This document shows, one piece after another, positions 21,234 through 34,100 of a stretch of 64,000 nt of DNA. The notes below the pieces were generated by a model. It saw nothing but the letters and a program-made list of their open reading frames with translations. It was not told the origin of the DNA and made no database searches. The position numbers and the translations under genes were made by a program. Within the stretch, counting starts at the first letter, position 1; every line of letters begins with the position of its first letter. Origin of the DNA: Viridothelium virens (taxonomy: Eukaryota > Ascomycota > Dothideomycetes > Trypetheliales > Trypetheliaceae). Where the stretch lies: positions 1 through 64,000 of the forward strand of contig ML991779.1 in the NCBI GenBank assembly GCA_010094025.1, read 5' to 3'.

Positions 21234-24200
21234 TCATGCCTCACCACTGCTTCCCCACCCCACCTCAAACCCTGTTACCTCCAAGACTATGTTACCCGTT
21301 GTTCCCAGCACCCACAATGCCACCAATCCCCATCCGATTTTTCGGTCCATCCACCACTTGTTCATCGGCACCGCAATCAGCAGCCCTGCGAGGGTCACCA
21401 GCAGCACAACTCCCGAGATCAGAAGTGTACCACCAACATCAATCTCGTACGGCTTATACTTGAACTCTTTCTGCGGATGCCGATGATGCCTCTTGTCGGC
21501 GGCTCTCACCATCATGGCCAGTCCAGAAATCCCGATACCGAGCAAGATATTCAGCATCGGTCCTCCAAAGCACGCGCTGAGAGCCATAACCGGGTATCCA
21601 AGCCGCGCTACCGTCACATCGGCGACAAGATCACCTAGCGAGTTGCCTACCGCAAAGATGGTCAATCCGAGGATCGCATCCGACATATTGAGAATCACGC
21701 CAAGCGTCTTCAGTACGCCAACGACCTCTCCGGCCACAGTGCTGATCCAGGTTATGGAGACAGCAAAACCCACAAAGCAGAGCAAGGGACGCCATTTTGG
21801 GGGCATAGAGGGAGTAGTCGTTAGGAGGAGGAGGGTCAGAGCAACAAGCGAACAAAGGAGGGATATGAGCGACGGTTTGAGGAGATCGCCGGGAGAAGGT
21901 GACGCGTCCGGATTGCTGGGGTCTTCGGGGGTGAATGTGCCGTTAGCCCAAAGAATGGAAACAATGAAGAAGGGAGCAGTAAAGCATTGGACGATGACGA
22001 GCCAGCGATTCCAATCCCGGTTCGAGGAGGGTGAAGAAGAGAGGGTGCCGGGACCAGGGGACAGTCCGTTTTCGGTGGACGCACCGCGTGAAGTTTGGTG
22101 TTGTGGCAACTGTAGCGAAGGAGATTTTTGATTGGTGGGTTGAAGCGAGGGAGGTGAGGAAGATCGATGCTCGTGTTGTTGATGGCGCGCTTCAGTCTCA
22201 ATGGCAATAGTTGCCGTGTCACCGTGGCCGCCAAATGATCTATGGTGAATCGGAGGATTCGGAAATGTCTCTGCGTTTCCCTGCAGCAGAGGGCTCTCGC
22301 ATGCGAGGTCATTCCTTGGCCGTTGGGTATCCTTGGGAACTATAGAGGTAGCACCATCATCATTCGGCATGTCTGGAAGCGCGGCGTGCTCAGTATCATC
22401 GTCTTTGGAGGGATCGATGACAGGCAACGTGACCGTTAGGAGAAAGACGCTCGGTGCGGCTACAAGACCTAAGCATTTTTCCCAAATGTTCTTTTCTTGC
22501 CAGCAGTAAAGTGTTGGAAATAGGGTAGAGAGAAGAACACCAGGAGATGGCAATAGAGAATATGGCCACCATCGCAGCGGTCTTTCCTGGGGTGTATCGC
22601 GGAAAGAGCTATGAGGGTAGTACGCATCTTCGGAAGCGCTGGTTGGGTACTCAAGTGTGGATAGCCCGATCGGGCTCTGAGACCGCGGGGCATCAGTGTA
22701 CGTAGGAAATGGCGACATAGGGGTCGATGCTCCAGAGTGCTGACGTGAGTGGGTCCGAAGACCTGATACATCGAGCTTAGGCAAATTTCGAGCATGAGAA
22801 TTTGGGGAGTCAGGAAGGGAGTCATTGTCGTTGGATGTGCATCCCATTGGAGGCTGATTAAGAACTCGTCGCTCAAGGTTTCCAGCATCTTCCGGGGCAA
22901 GATGATTAGGCGAAGGCTGCCTTGAAGGTTGACGAAGTGGACTGGACCCTCTAGATCCCATATGATCCGACAATGGGGGAGAAAAAGAGAAACTTGGTGA
23001 TCTAGCTCTATCGATTGGTGACAAGGACGACTGCGATGCCGTCGGTGCTGCTGCAAAGGACTGTAAGTCTGAGCTGCGCTCTGGCGTAGAACTAAGCAGA
23101 TCGATTTCAGGGACCGAAACAAGTGTTGGAGTCGTCGCTGCCTCGCGAGCATTAGGACCGAGACTCAAATTGACAGCCGGAGCGGCTGAAACGGCTCGTC
23201 CACGAGCAGAAGGCCCTCTGAAATCCTCCAAAGTGGGCTGGGGAACAGAAACCGACTTGCTAGATTGCCGGCCAACCTCATAGGATTCTGCAGCGGCAGG
23301 ACCAGAAGCGGTGGACAACTGATCTGTCTGCTGATTAAGGGCCATGGCGGGATCGTCAGAATATCTTCGAAGGTTTATGGGAAGATTTTGGATATTTCTT
23401 GACCTTTGTAAGGAGTCGAGAACCGAGCGAAACTCGAGGGCGCCCACGAGACTGGGTCTGATTGGGTTGAGGGTGCCGCTTCGGCCACGTGTGACTGTAT
23501 TTGGTCTTCGAAGTCGCATATTGTTACTCAACTCGCCAAGCACCCTTCCTGTCTCAGCCTCTTCTTCTTCCTCCTCATTCTCTTGTCCGGGAATTCTCGC
23601 ACTGCCTCCACGCTCCAAGGCGGAAAAGTCATCTGCCGAGGGTTCCCGTGATATCCTTGGCGTTCGCTGTGGGGTGTCCTCCGGATCGTCGTGATAAGGT
23701 GCTTGAATTTGCGTCTCTTCTCCAGGGCCTGTGAAATGCCCTCTCGCAGCGACTTCTTTCTCCAGCCTATGCCTTCTCCGTCCACGCCACCAGTGCCACA
23801 AAACAACAAAGACGACATAGAAAACATAGAATGCTACCATGGCAGCGCATTCCCACAGCGTAAGTTTACCATCGTAAAGAAACACCAAACTAAAGCTAGC
23901 AGCTACAATGAAAAAGCCTATGTCTCGGACAAAGCTTTTTCTTGCAACTCGGAAAGGCCGAACCAACGCCATGCTCCCTGCTACCACAGCTGTTATGAAC
24001 CCCGCTGCTCCTATCAGCTCTCCTATTGCCAAGCTTCCGCTATGTGTGCTCATAGCTGCATAAGTAGAAAAGACATCGGGACTCCCATTTCCAAAGGCTA
24101 AGAAGGTCACGCCAGCCAAAGATTCACTCATTCCAAGGATATTAGCAATTGTGCTGAGATTGATGCAGAAAAAGTCCGATGCAGCGATCCCTATGGTGCT

Positions 24201-24620
24201 GAATAAGAGAGCCAGCCACGATATGATGAGGACAAATGCGACCGCTTGAGCGTGAGGGAGGAGACAATAGTAGAGCTCGAGGTAGGAGAGAAGACCCGCT
24301 TCTTCGTCAGGGCAGGATGATCGTACGAAGGCACATTTGTCGGGCGCATGGTGGACTAGGCGACACTGTGCGGTACACGTCAGTAAGTTCAAAGAGTATG
24401 AGACTCTTGCGGTTGCGCAGATGCAACTGACCTCCTCGTTCTCTTCTGAGCTAGCAAGATCTCTCGGCCACAGAGATCCATGATGTGAAATGAGCTGGTC
24501 TGGAGAATTCAAGTAGCGATATCGCGAAAGAAGGGTAATCACGCTAATAGCAATGATAGTCAGGAAAAAAGGTCTGGTAGAGTACTTGTGCCTCCGAGGC
24601 ACTGCATGATAGTAGGTCAT
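21234..24620 (-). CDS. Cation (Na+ or K+/Ca2+)-type exchanger of the CaCA superfamily
   Basis: Two exons, 24620-24432 and 24365-21234, give 1,106 residues. The two sodium/calcium exchanger domains flank a long cytosolic loop. Domain 1 contains GVTFLAFGNGSPDVFSTYAA and GELIGAAGFITAVVAGSMA (alpha-1 repeat). Domain 2 contains ILGLTIFAVGNSLGDLVADV (alpha-2 repeat) and ALSACFGGPMLNILLGIG. The loop of roughly 500 residues is Ser/Pro-rich, low in conserved structure and probably regulated by phosphorylation. The N-terminal CRLVHHAPDKCAFVRSSCPDEE cysteine cluster comes straight after the intron, as in other fungal members of the YDL206W type. Fungal members are predicted at internal or vacuolar membranes and their ions are poorly known. 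The intron at 24431-24366 is 66 bases, free of stops and in frame; splicing is preferred because it rejoins the conserved NEEC. The first in-frame ATG is at 24620. Confidence 0.93.
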   Translation of the reverse strand: MTYYHAVPRRHKYSTRPFFLTIIAISVITLLSRYRYLNSPDQLISHHGSLWPRDLASSEENEEVSCICATARVSYSLNLLTCTAQCRLVHHAPDKCAFVRSSCPDEEAGLLSYLELYYCLLPHAQAVAFVLIISWLALLFSTIGIAASDFFCINLSTIANILGMSESLAGVTFLAFGNGSPDVFSTYAAMSTHSGSLAIGELIGAAGFITAVVAGSMALVRPFRVARKSFVRDIGFFIVAASFSLVFLYDGKLTLWECAAMVAFYVFYVVFVVLWHWWRGRRRHRLEKEVAARGHFTGPGEETQIQAPYHDDPEDTPQRTPRISREPSADDFSALERGGSARIPGQENEEEEEEAETGRVLGELSNNMRLRRPNTVTRGRSGTLNPIRPSLVGALEFRSVLDSLQRSRNIQNLPINLRRYSDDPAMALNQQTDQLSTASGPAAAESYEVGRQSSKSVSVPQPTLEDFRGPSARGRAVSAAPAVNLSLGPNAREAATTPTLVSVPEIDLLSSTPERSSDLQSFAAAPTASQSSLSPIDRARSPSFSFSPPLSDHMGSRGSSPLRQPSRQPSPNHLAPEDAGNLERRVLNQPPMGCTSNDNDSLPDSPNSHARNLPKLDVSGLRTHSRQHSGASTPMSPFPTYTDAPRSQSPIGLSTLEYPTSASEDAYYPHSSFRDTPQERPLRWWPYSLLPSPGVLLSTLFPTLYCWQEKNIWEKCLGLVAAPSVFLLTVTLPVIDPSKDDDTEHAALPDMPNDDGATSIVPKDTQRPRNDLACESPLLQGNAETFPNPPIHHRSFGGHGDTATIAIETEARHQQHEHRSSSPPSLQPTNQKSPSLQLPQHQTSRGASTENGLSPGPGTLSSSPSSNRDWNRWLVIVQCFTAPFFIVSILWANGTFTPEDPSNPDASPSPGDLLKPSLISLLCSLVALTLLLLTTTPSMPPKWRPLLCFVGFAVSITWISTVAGEVVGVLKTLGVILNMSDAILGLTIFAVGNSLGDLVADVTVARLGYPVMALSACFGGPMLNILLGIGISGLAMMVRAADKRHHRHPQKEFKYKPYEIDVGGTLLISGVVLLVTLAGLLIAVPMNKWWMDRKIGWGLVALWVLGTTGNIVLEVTGFEVGWGSSGEA

Positions 24621-25060
24621 TGCCAACTGATGACCTCCGGAAATGGAGACGTAGCCCAATACATGACTGATCCTGTTGAAATTATGAAGTCAAACGTGTA
24701 GAGACAAGAGCGATAGAGGACGAGGAACAAGAAGGGAGGCGATCGTGTAGCAATGCTCAGGTTGGAATGATATCCGGAAAGCGGAGTGATCGAGGAGATG
24801 ACGCGCGCCCCACCAGTACAGTCAGGGCATGTACTGCCGTAAGGTACGTGACTAATCACGTAAACTCCGTGGCTGAAGGAAGCTACATACCAGTGCTACG
24901 CTAGGTAGGCACGCCACTGCACTAGCCTCATCAACCGCGTACGCCGTTCTGGGTAAGGTTTGTTTACTCTCCCACCGTCCTACAACACGCAAGATCTTGC
25001 CGCTCGAGAGCCCCCACCTGCTGCAGCGCGAGCAATCCTGAGACTTCTGAACTACCTGAC
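24621..25060. promoter_or_regulatory. Divergent promoter region of cation exchanger and condensin CAP-H
   Basis: About 440 bp lie between the two start codons. No coding content is supported. A ctaggtaggc word near 24900 belongs to the short TAGGTA-type repeats seen elsewhere in the window. Both core promoters must be here. Confidence 0.55.
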
Positions 25061-27718
25061 ATGCCTCGCGTCACAAATGCATCGCGTGTTAGCAGTGCGC
25101 AACACGCCCAAACTCCGTACAAAGGCAGTCCCATTAAGTATGGCTATGAATCGCCTTGGACGAATCCCTCTGACAGAAATGCCAGGATTCCTCTCAACGA
25201 TGACAAGCAAGAGAAAGCCAAGCGGCTACAGTCGCGGCAAGCTCAGCATGAATCGCAAATGGATCAAATCCGAGCTGCAGCTACCCCGGCGCGACGCAGA
25301 AAGTCGCTTGTAGGCGGGACTTCAAGTCCACATACGCCAGGCCAAGATCCATTACGAAGAATTTCTGTTGGAGGAAATGCTGTCACGCCTATGAAAAGAG
25401 TACCAATATTAGCAAATTTTGAAGAGTGGATGAAGATGGCTACAGATAATGTACGTTAGCTGAAGGGTTTCAAGCATTGGCCTCCAAGCTAATAGCCTCC
25501 AAGAAAATCAACGCGACAAATGCCTGGAACTTTGCGTTAATCGACTACTTTCACGACATGTCACTGTTGAAGGAAGGCGATGGAGTCAATTTCCAGAAAG
25601 CAAGTTGTACACTCGATGGCTGTGTGAAGATTTACACCAGCAGAGTGGACGGAGTAGCTACCGAGACTGGAAGGATGTTGAGCAGTCTGGCGGACAGTGG
25701 GAATAAAAAAAGGAAAGATGGTGACGCAGAAGGTGAAGAGGGGGAGGAAGAGGGCGAGGAGGGCGAAGATGGTGTCAAGAAACGACCAAAGAAAAGGGTA
25801 TGGACTGTCATCAGAAAGCGCCATAGAGAAGGACATGAGCGCTGATTATAATGTAGACACAAAAAACTGCGGAAGCGACCCTGGCAACATCATTTGCCCA
25901 ACTGCAATTGAAAAAGATGGAATTGGAATTCTCGGTCGATCCTTTATTCAAGAAAGCATCTGCGGACTTTGACGAGGGAGGCGCAAAGGGGCTTCTGCTT
26001 AACCATCTTGCAATAGACGGAGAGGGTAGGATCGTCTTCGACAGCAGCGACGACGCACAAGACGAAAGTCAGAAGAGCCGGGAAGGCGGGTTGACCGATG
26101 CAGAGGGTGACAAGAATGAGGAACACACAATAGAATCATCGTCAGTACAGCCAGAAGAAAAGGATGGAGAGATCGACATTGCTGCTCTTGGCGCCAAATT
26201 CTTCCCTAATCTGGCCGTCGTGGAAGAGCAAAAGATATGCCCCTCACTAGAGTCATTTGAGCTCGGTAATGCTAATGGTACACTGGATCTTCCTTTCCTG
26301 AAGACACCTCCAGAAGATTGGAAGAGTCCGAAAAAGGGAGGTCAGCAGGACCATGACGCAGGTTCTGGCATCTTCATGGACCAAGACAATGCGGCCGGCT
26401 TCGACGATGATGATAGCCATATGGGTGGGTTTGATCTTCCGCTGGACATCGGATTCGGCGAGGGCGGTGAAGCGTGGGCCAAAGAAGCTGCTCTTGAGCC
26501 ACAGAAACATGTTCAGACCCTACCAGGCATGGACGCGGTTGGGGATGAAGATGCGGTGAAGGTAGAGATTGGTGGCTTCGATCCGGACAGTACGCAGTAT
26601 GGCGTTACCCTAGGCAAAGGCAAAGAGGACCAAGAGAATATACTAAGTTACTTTGACGAAGCACTGAAAAAGCAATGGGCAGGTCCTGAACATTGGAAAA
26701 TCAAGAGAATTAAGGAGAATACGAAGGAGGACACCCCCAAGCAAAAAAGAAAGGAAAGGGAACCTTTCGAAATCGATTTTCCGGCACCGATGACCCAAGC
26801 TATGGCAGACATGTTGTATACTCCGGCCAGCTCGAGCTCCGCAATATCTTTACCCAAAACTCAGTGGAAATCCAGGACCAGGAATCTGCTTCCGGACGAT
26901 AAACACTTTAATTCACGTCAATTGCTCCGACTGTTTCTAAAGCCAAAGGCCCGCCTCGGCGCTCGTAGAAATGGAGTAGCTAATCAGTCAAGAGGACCTC
27001 CTGAGAGGAATGGCGAAGCAGACGTGGACGATGCCTACTGGACCCACGACAATGGTCCTATACAGGGAGAAGACCAAGCGCCTCGTGGAGACTACGACGC
27101 CAATTTTTTCCAGGATGATGGTCTTGATCAGCCAGCAGGAGGCATGGAGGATGACGACGATATCTTCGCAGATGCAAGAGAAATGTTTTCACCGCCGGTC
27201 GATGGTGCCGAGGGTGTTCTAGAACCGATGAGGGATGCACTGGATGGTAGTCAAGAGGCAGCTTTTGGCGCGCAGCTTGTGGCGCAGAGCAGACGAGTAA
27301 GGCCCGAATATGTCCAATATGCCAGAGTTGCAAAGAAAGTCGATGTGAGACGACTGAAAGAGGAGCTATGGCGAGGAATTGGGTACGATGAGGTACGAAA
27401 CGCTTCAACTTCTATCCTTTCAAAACGCTAATCATTGCACAGTCGTTACCACCAGCCCCACCAACTTCTTCGGAGTCAGTCGCTGCTGCCGACAAGCAAT
27501 CTGAGGATGAATGTCTCAGGTTCACCGACATAATGAACAGCCTGCAAGAAGTGTATCCTAAGCAAGCCATGGCAGATATCTCGACTTCTTACTGCTTCAT
27601 TTGCTTACTACATCTGGCCAATGAGAAAGGTTTGGTGCTGAATAATGAAGAAGGATTCACAGACTTAGGAATCAGAAGAGATTTGACATTTGACAGCGCA
27701 TCAGCTGCTGAGGGGTGA
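25061..27718 (+). CDS. brn1: Condensin complex subunit 2 (CAP-H / Barren / Brn1 kleisin)
   Basis: Four exons, 25061-25450, 25504-25797, 25857-27392 and 27443-27718, give 831 residues. The kleisin subunit bridges the SMC2-SMC4 heads in condensin and is needed for mitotic chromosome compaction. Conserved blocks are ANFEEWMKMATDN joined across the first intron to KINATNAWNFALIDYFHDM (N-terminal helical domain), ASCTLDGCVKIYTSRVD, LKKMELEFSVDPLFKK, the mid region with GFDLPLDIG-type acidic stretches, PFEIDFPAP, and the C-terminal winged-helix part around WRGIGYDE, DIMNSLQEVYPKQAMADIS and SYCFICLLHLANEKGL. The N-terminal tail has SP and TP sites suitable for cyclin-dependent kinase (TPARRRKS, SPHTPG, VTPMKR). 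An acidic Glu/Gly run lies before the second intron. Length is near the family norm. It is divergent from the cation exchanger. Confidence 0.95.
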
Positions 27719-28199
27719 AAGATTCGTGAATAGTAACTCGAGGTTGGAAATGATTGGCATGACTCGGAGTTTTTGGCATTGGGTGGAGGTCGGCGCTGTC
27801 AGTATTGGGACCATAGCGTGCGTAGCCACTTTCCGTTCTCTCCATTGAGTAGATACATTACAGTTCCGCATTATGAGCGAGCTGCAATCTTCATGCACTT
27901 CGTCAGCACGTCGCGGACAGAAAGCAACGAATGGAAATGTATAGACATTGCTTGATTTACCGCATACTCGGTACATTTAATGTGGTGATATGGCGACGTC
28001 ACGCTTGCTGAGGCCCGGCCCAGCGCTAGAGCGCCGACGTCGAGCTCGAAGTTGTCGGCGCGTTGGCAACATTTCACTATTTCACCATTTGATCTCGTCC
28101 ATTCACCGTCCAAGCAATCTTGCCATGGATGACTCCAACTCGGAGCGATGCTGAGGTCGTAGGCTTTGCGAAGCCCTTCTTGCCGATTGTACAGTCAAT
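27719..28199. other. Spacer between condensin CAP-H and STT4
   Basis: The two genes run in the same direction, so this should hold the 3' end of the first and the promoter of STT4. An 8-base inverted repeat (gcgccgac at 28031-28038 and gtcggcgc at 28054-28061) lies about 140 bp before the STT4 start. A short upstream frame begins with ATG near 28124 and stops after eight codons, a possible uORF. Confidence 0.45.
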
Positions 28200-31100
28200 A
28201 TGACTCCCCCACCACCTCACCGTCTACGACGCAACGCCCTAGAGAAACTCGCCGTCCTCTCGGCAGAACGGTCAAACACTCAATCGCAAAGCGCGGATTT
28301 GAAGAGGCTGTGCCGGCTGTACTCTCGCAAACCCCTACAATCCAATGGATCAGCTTGCTCCGGTGGCAAACATGGCGTATTGGGTGCGAAAGCTCCCACG
28401 GTATGTCATCTTAAACTCAGAATAGTACTCCACCCGAATTGACACGAAAGTCCCCAGAGTCTACGCGAGCTAGAGACCATCATTGCCTTGAGTCGAGCTG
28501 CTACCCATCTGTCGAATGCTCAAGATGGCGAACAATTAATCCCCTATCTTAAACAATACCTTCCAACTGCTCCACAACAGACCTTCTCTGAGTCCCCGTT
28601 TCTCCGAGACTTCGAGCCCTCGCCGTGGGAGGCCTTCACCTTTAACGTGACCGCTGGGCTACTCGCCGCGGGTAAAAAAGCCGTATATCTACGCGACGAG
28701 GTCATATCTGCCATCAACGATTACATCGAGGTATGCACCAACCTTGCAAGGAACAGTACGAATCTCAACGTCAATGGGGATATGGGTAGAGAGTATGCGG
28801 GCTATGAGGACTCTCTCCCACCTGAACTAGCTCTGGTCATCCGGCTCGCAATTTCATTACTCGGGTTCCTGGAGGCCGTGGCGAAAGATGCAAGTTTCTT
28901 CAATACTAAAGAAAGAGTGCGACTCGTTATGACTATCAAGGACATCTTATCTACTGGATTTATGACTGCTCTCGAAACTGCACTATCTACCCTTCGGAAC
29001 GCCAAAGGTTCGCAACATGAAGTAAAAGAGTGGAAGAGATGGGTAAAACATTATGCAGCGATCCGGCGACCGTTGGGTGGGATGCTTCTTAAACAAGGCT
29101 TCATGGCATTCGTTTGTTCGTGTACCTCCATTCTAGTCGCGCCCCCCGAAGCGATCGAGCGTGAGGATGTTCTCAGTTATTTACGGTCGAAAAGAGTGTT
29201 ACAAGATGTTAAGAACACTGCAAGCAGTTTCGAAGTTGTCGAGGTCCTTGCAGACATTGCTGCGGATGAATATGCAATAATAGAAGCCGGATCGGACTAC
29301 TTGCAGCTTGGCTCGGCTTGGCAGCACCGTTTGGCATTCCAAGTCAAAGGACATGCACTAGAGAGCTTTCTCCACTGTTCACTTTTGCAAGAGCATGCTG
29401 CCGACCCCGATTTACTCTTAGCATGGCTCGAATCTACGCTTGGAGACCCAATTCAGATGGCTGATGAAGGTCTTGCTACTATAGTTCTTAGGAGTTTAGC
29501 GGTACTTGGCCTCACGTCTTCAACCATCGCCTCGAATCTCAGCAGATCAGTGCCGCGATATATTGTTCAAGGTGGCTTCGATCCGCGTCTTGCACCCATC
29601 GCCGCAAGCACTTTATCAAGCATACTTAGTCTGCTACCTGATGATACGACAATAACGACGTTGTACAGCCTCGGAAATGTGCTGAGCTCGAATTCAGGAG
29701 CTGACCGGGCTGGCAATCCGACCTCGGTCAATACTCCAACCTTTAAAGGTCATCAGGTTGTCAACGGCATCAAGCAACAACCGGCAGGCAGTTCTATCTC
29801 CCTTGAATTCAGCGAGCTAGATGACTCTTCTCTTGTTTATGGAACGGTCATTCACACGATTGTGGGTGTTGCTAGTCAGAGCCAAGACCAAAAAATGATT
29901 GCCCTTGCGCAGTCAATGCTCGTACAAAAGATCAGTCGAGTGAATACCGCGGTCGACGCGAAAATCATCACCGAGGTCGCCACTTTGAGCATTTACGGAG
30001 GACTTTTGGAGTTCAAGTCTCTCCTCAAATTATACTCCAAACTGTCACATGATGCTCTTATCCAGCGTGATCAGCTACTCTTGAGTTCAGTAAGTACTAG
30101 AATAGCAAATGACAGGGATAGTGCGCTGATATCATCTACGAAGGTCAACGCAGCATTACTCCGAATCTCTCGACAAATATCACAAGATTCTGACAAGTAT
30201 GAGATCTATCTCACTCACCTCCTTGAAACTATCATCAGTAAGGGAGATGCACATACAAGCGACAATAGCCGTGCTGCGGATGCCGAGCTCGCTTCTCAAG
30301 AAATCGAACAACTTCTAGAGCCGCTCGCGATACTCTATATTGTCCACGAAACAGGATCAGACAAGACTCATCAGCAGGATAAAATAAGCCTCCTTCAGCG
30401 CGATGCCTGGTTCAACATGATCGTTCATGGGTTTAGTATAATATCTAAGTTTGGTCAACGACATCGTAAGGAGATGGAGGTGATCGCCAAGTACACGCGG
30501 CCCACCATTCCTGAGAGTCCTCATGATCAGGTGGAGAGTGATGTGGAGCTGAACACAGTATTACGCAGAGCAATGAGCCCCCAGCATACCACTGAGCAAA
30601 AACAGAAATTGATTCGTCTCCTTCCTGGGTGCGAGTCGGACATCAAATCACTCGGCTATCCAGAAGTCATCTTTCTCCATACAACCTACGTCATCTCATT
30701 TCTTCGAGCCATCACTGGAGATTTTGGTCAGAATCTCTATTCTTTCCTCGACCCAAAATTAAAGTCCAATGCAATGAGCAATTGTATGCTTGCCATAACA
30801 GGCACAGCTATCAACGCATACCTCGGTAAAGCACTTAAGGGAAGTTTCCACGCCTTCTCAGCTCCCTACGTGGCGCAGCAGTTATCGACCCTCTTTGTGA
30901 GCTGCTGCCACCGTATTGAGCGAGTTCAGCAAGCAGCCGTTCTCTGCGCAGACAGAATTGTCGCTCAAATCCCTTCGGCGCTCTGCCAGAAGCGTTCAAT
31001 GTTTACATTGCTCGAGCTGTTGTCGATCATGTACTACAGTTGTCTCGAAGCCGATGTCGAGGAGTACGATTGGAAGTCGAAACACACGTCTAGAAAGGAG

Positions 31101-34100
31101 AATGTCTCCGTGGAGCTTTCGGACAACTACACTTTCCGCCAAACAACCCTGAGCAACTTCCATCGAAAAGCAAAGAGCTGGGTACTGGCCGTGATGAACT
31201 TCGCACCGCTAGACATGAAGGGTCTTCTCCAGACATATCTCTCCGAACATGATGATGATGGCGCATATGGCCACATTGCTCTTGGCAGGTCTTTTGCACT
31301 TGAGATGGGTTCCGTGATACCATCGACAGATCAAAGACTGGCCGCTATCGAGAAACAAGGGGAATTCAGTATCAATACAGGTTCCGACTTCATTGCTCAA
31401 TACACCACACGGCAAGAGTATCGCTTCGATGATTCGGTTGCAGATCCGGATCACGAGTGGCTGCGCTTTAGTAATAGCGAAGCCTACAATCACACTCTTA
31501 CAAGGAATGGCAGGCGCATGGATGAGGCTGCATCGATCCTCGCTGAGATCGAGGGGCGTGCCCTCAGTCACAGGCCGGTGCCAATTCGTGAGATGCGAGA
31601 TGGCTTAAGAAGAGCAGCAGCTGTGCTTTGCCGAACAATCAGCGATCAATGCACCCTTGTGCACCATCTCGTCGGCATTCCGTTCGCGGTTTTTACGAAG
31701 CAGTCCATAAAGCTTGGGATATCTCTGTGGATGGGTGTCATCAAAGAGAATCCGCGGATGGAAACGAGGATTCTAGTCGAGATTGCCTCCAATTTCGAAA
31801 CTACTGTTCGCAAAAGGATGGGCATGTTCCACGATAAATTCAAGTATGTGTCGCTTGAGTCCTTATCATACGAAGCTAATCAAAGGCAGCTATGTTGATC
31901 CATTCTACATCAAAGAAGAGTTCGCCCCGTCCGATCGAGGAGCTGTCACAAAACGTCAGCAAGCTGCACAAAACCTCATCGCTCCCCACTTCCGGCTGCT
32001 TCAATTTCTCTCAAGTCACTTTCACGCCACAAGACTATACAGCGTCTACGTGGAGAGGACTTATGACCGACTGATGCATATAGTACTAGATCATATGCAA
32101 ACTACTATGCAATCCCCTCTTGGACGAGAAACCCATTTTCATGTCGTCCTACTGGGTCTGAGAGTCCTTCAATATAGTACGAACGCCACCATCGCTCTGC
32201 GTTGGCGACTTAAGGATAGGATTCTCTCAGCTGCTCTAGCTTGGTTTGCTCTGCCTCCGAGGTGAGCATTATCATTCCCCAACTTTCAACATTGTGCCTC
32301 ATTTATGCTGACACCTATAGATGGTCCTTTGGGAACAACAGGCTTCAAGTCAAGGCAGAAGTTCACCTCCTCAGCGATGTTGTGAAGGCTCTGGACGCCG
32401 TCTCCGCGATTGGAGCGAAGCCAGCGACGCATATGAAGTCATTGGAAGCCAGACAGGAACTACTTCTCAAACTCATCAACAGTGAAGAGTCTCGACTGAC
32501 AGTTTGGCTCTTCCCTCTCGATCAAGAGCGAAAGCATTATTTGACATCAAGCAACCACGCCCGGCCTCCTACAGACGTGAGTAGATTGGTCATATTCTTA
32601 TGCTGTAAATTAACAAAGCACAAGGCCACTCTGACGTCTCTACTGAGTTCTGCATGGTCAGAAAGCCCTGCTATTGCTGTACAACTCGCCACGAGATTCA
32701 CTTCACAGAGGCTACAAAATGAGCTTCGGGGACTAATCGTCCACTACCCGGAAAAGTTCGGAGACGTAGCAGAGGCGCTCCCCCTCCTGCTCGGTTCTGC
32801 CTTGCCTAGAGATCTCTCTTGGCAGCTCAAGGTTGGTTTCGTCCCCTGTTTGGCCTCAATCTCCCATTGATCACCCACAGTATCTACTCTACTGGACACC
32901 GGTAAACCCTATCACCGCAGTCACGTATTTTCTTCCTGCGTACGGCAATCATCCCTTCATTATACAATACGCGATGCGCGCGCTGGACTCGCACTCTGTT
33001 GATGTCACCTTCTTCTTTGTTCCACAAATCGTGCAAACTCTCCGATATGATGTTCTGGGCTACGTCGAACGATATATCATCGAGACTGCCAAATTTTCTC
33101 AATTGTTTGCCCACCAGATAATCTGGAATATGAAAGCAAACGCCTACAAAGATGAAGACGCTACGATTGTAAGTACTGTAACTCAGCTCATCCGCCGGTC
33201 GCTCTAACATTTCATCAGCCTGACGGAATCAAGCCAGCCCTCGACAATGTTATGAACAGCTTAATCGACAGTTTCTCCGACCCAGACCGCGACTTCTACG
33301 AACGCGAATTCTCCTTCTTCAACGAAGTTACCAGTATCTCTGGCAAGCTCAAGCCATTCATCAAAGAACCCAAGCCTGTCAAGAAACAGAAAATCGAGGA
33401 AGAACTCCGCAAAATTAAAGTCGATGTCGGCGTTTACCTCCCTAGCAACCCCGACGGTGTCGTTGTAGGAATCGATCGCAAATCCGGCAAACCCTTGCAA
33501 TCTCACGCCAAAGCCCCGTATATGGCAACATTTCGCATCCGTAAAGAACGATCCGACATTGACGACCTCGAATCTAACGACCAAGCCGGAAACCCAAATG
33601 CCTTGTCTTCCAAGCCTGAGCACACGTACGAAGTCTGGCAATCCGCCATCTTCAAAGTTGGCGACGACTGCCGTCAAGACGTACTAGCGCTGCAAATGAT
33701 CTCGTGCTTCCGTGGGATCTTTGCCAGCATCGGACTGGACGTGTATGTGCATCCGTACCGTGTCACAGCGACAGCACCGGGATGCGGCGTCATCGACTTC
33801 CTACCCAACTCGATCTCGCGCGACATGCTAGGCCGTGAGGCGGTCAACGGACTGTACGAGTACTTCGTCACCAAATACGGCGGCGAAGACAGCGTCCGCT
33901 TCCAGGCCGCGCGTACAAATTTCGTCAAGAGTATGGCGGCGTATAGCGTCATTAGCTATTTGTTGCAGTTCAAGGATCGGCATAACGGGAATATCATGCT
34001 CGACGATGCGGGACATATCCTGCACATCGATTTCGGATTCTGCTTTGACATTGCGCCAGGTGGGGTCAAGTTCGAGCGGGCCCCGTTCAAACTCACAAGC

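Noticed and set aside
22469-23152. 227-codon minus-strand frame inside the cation exchanger
   Set aside because: Same strand, different frame, within the low-complexity loop; no family resemblance.
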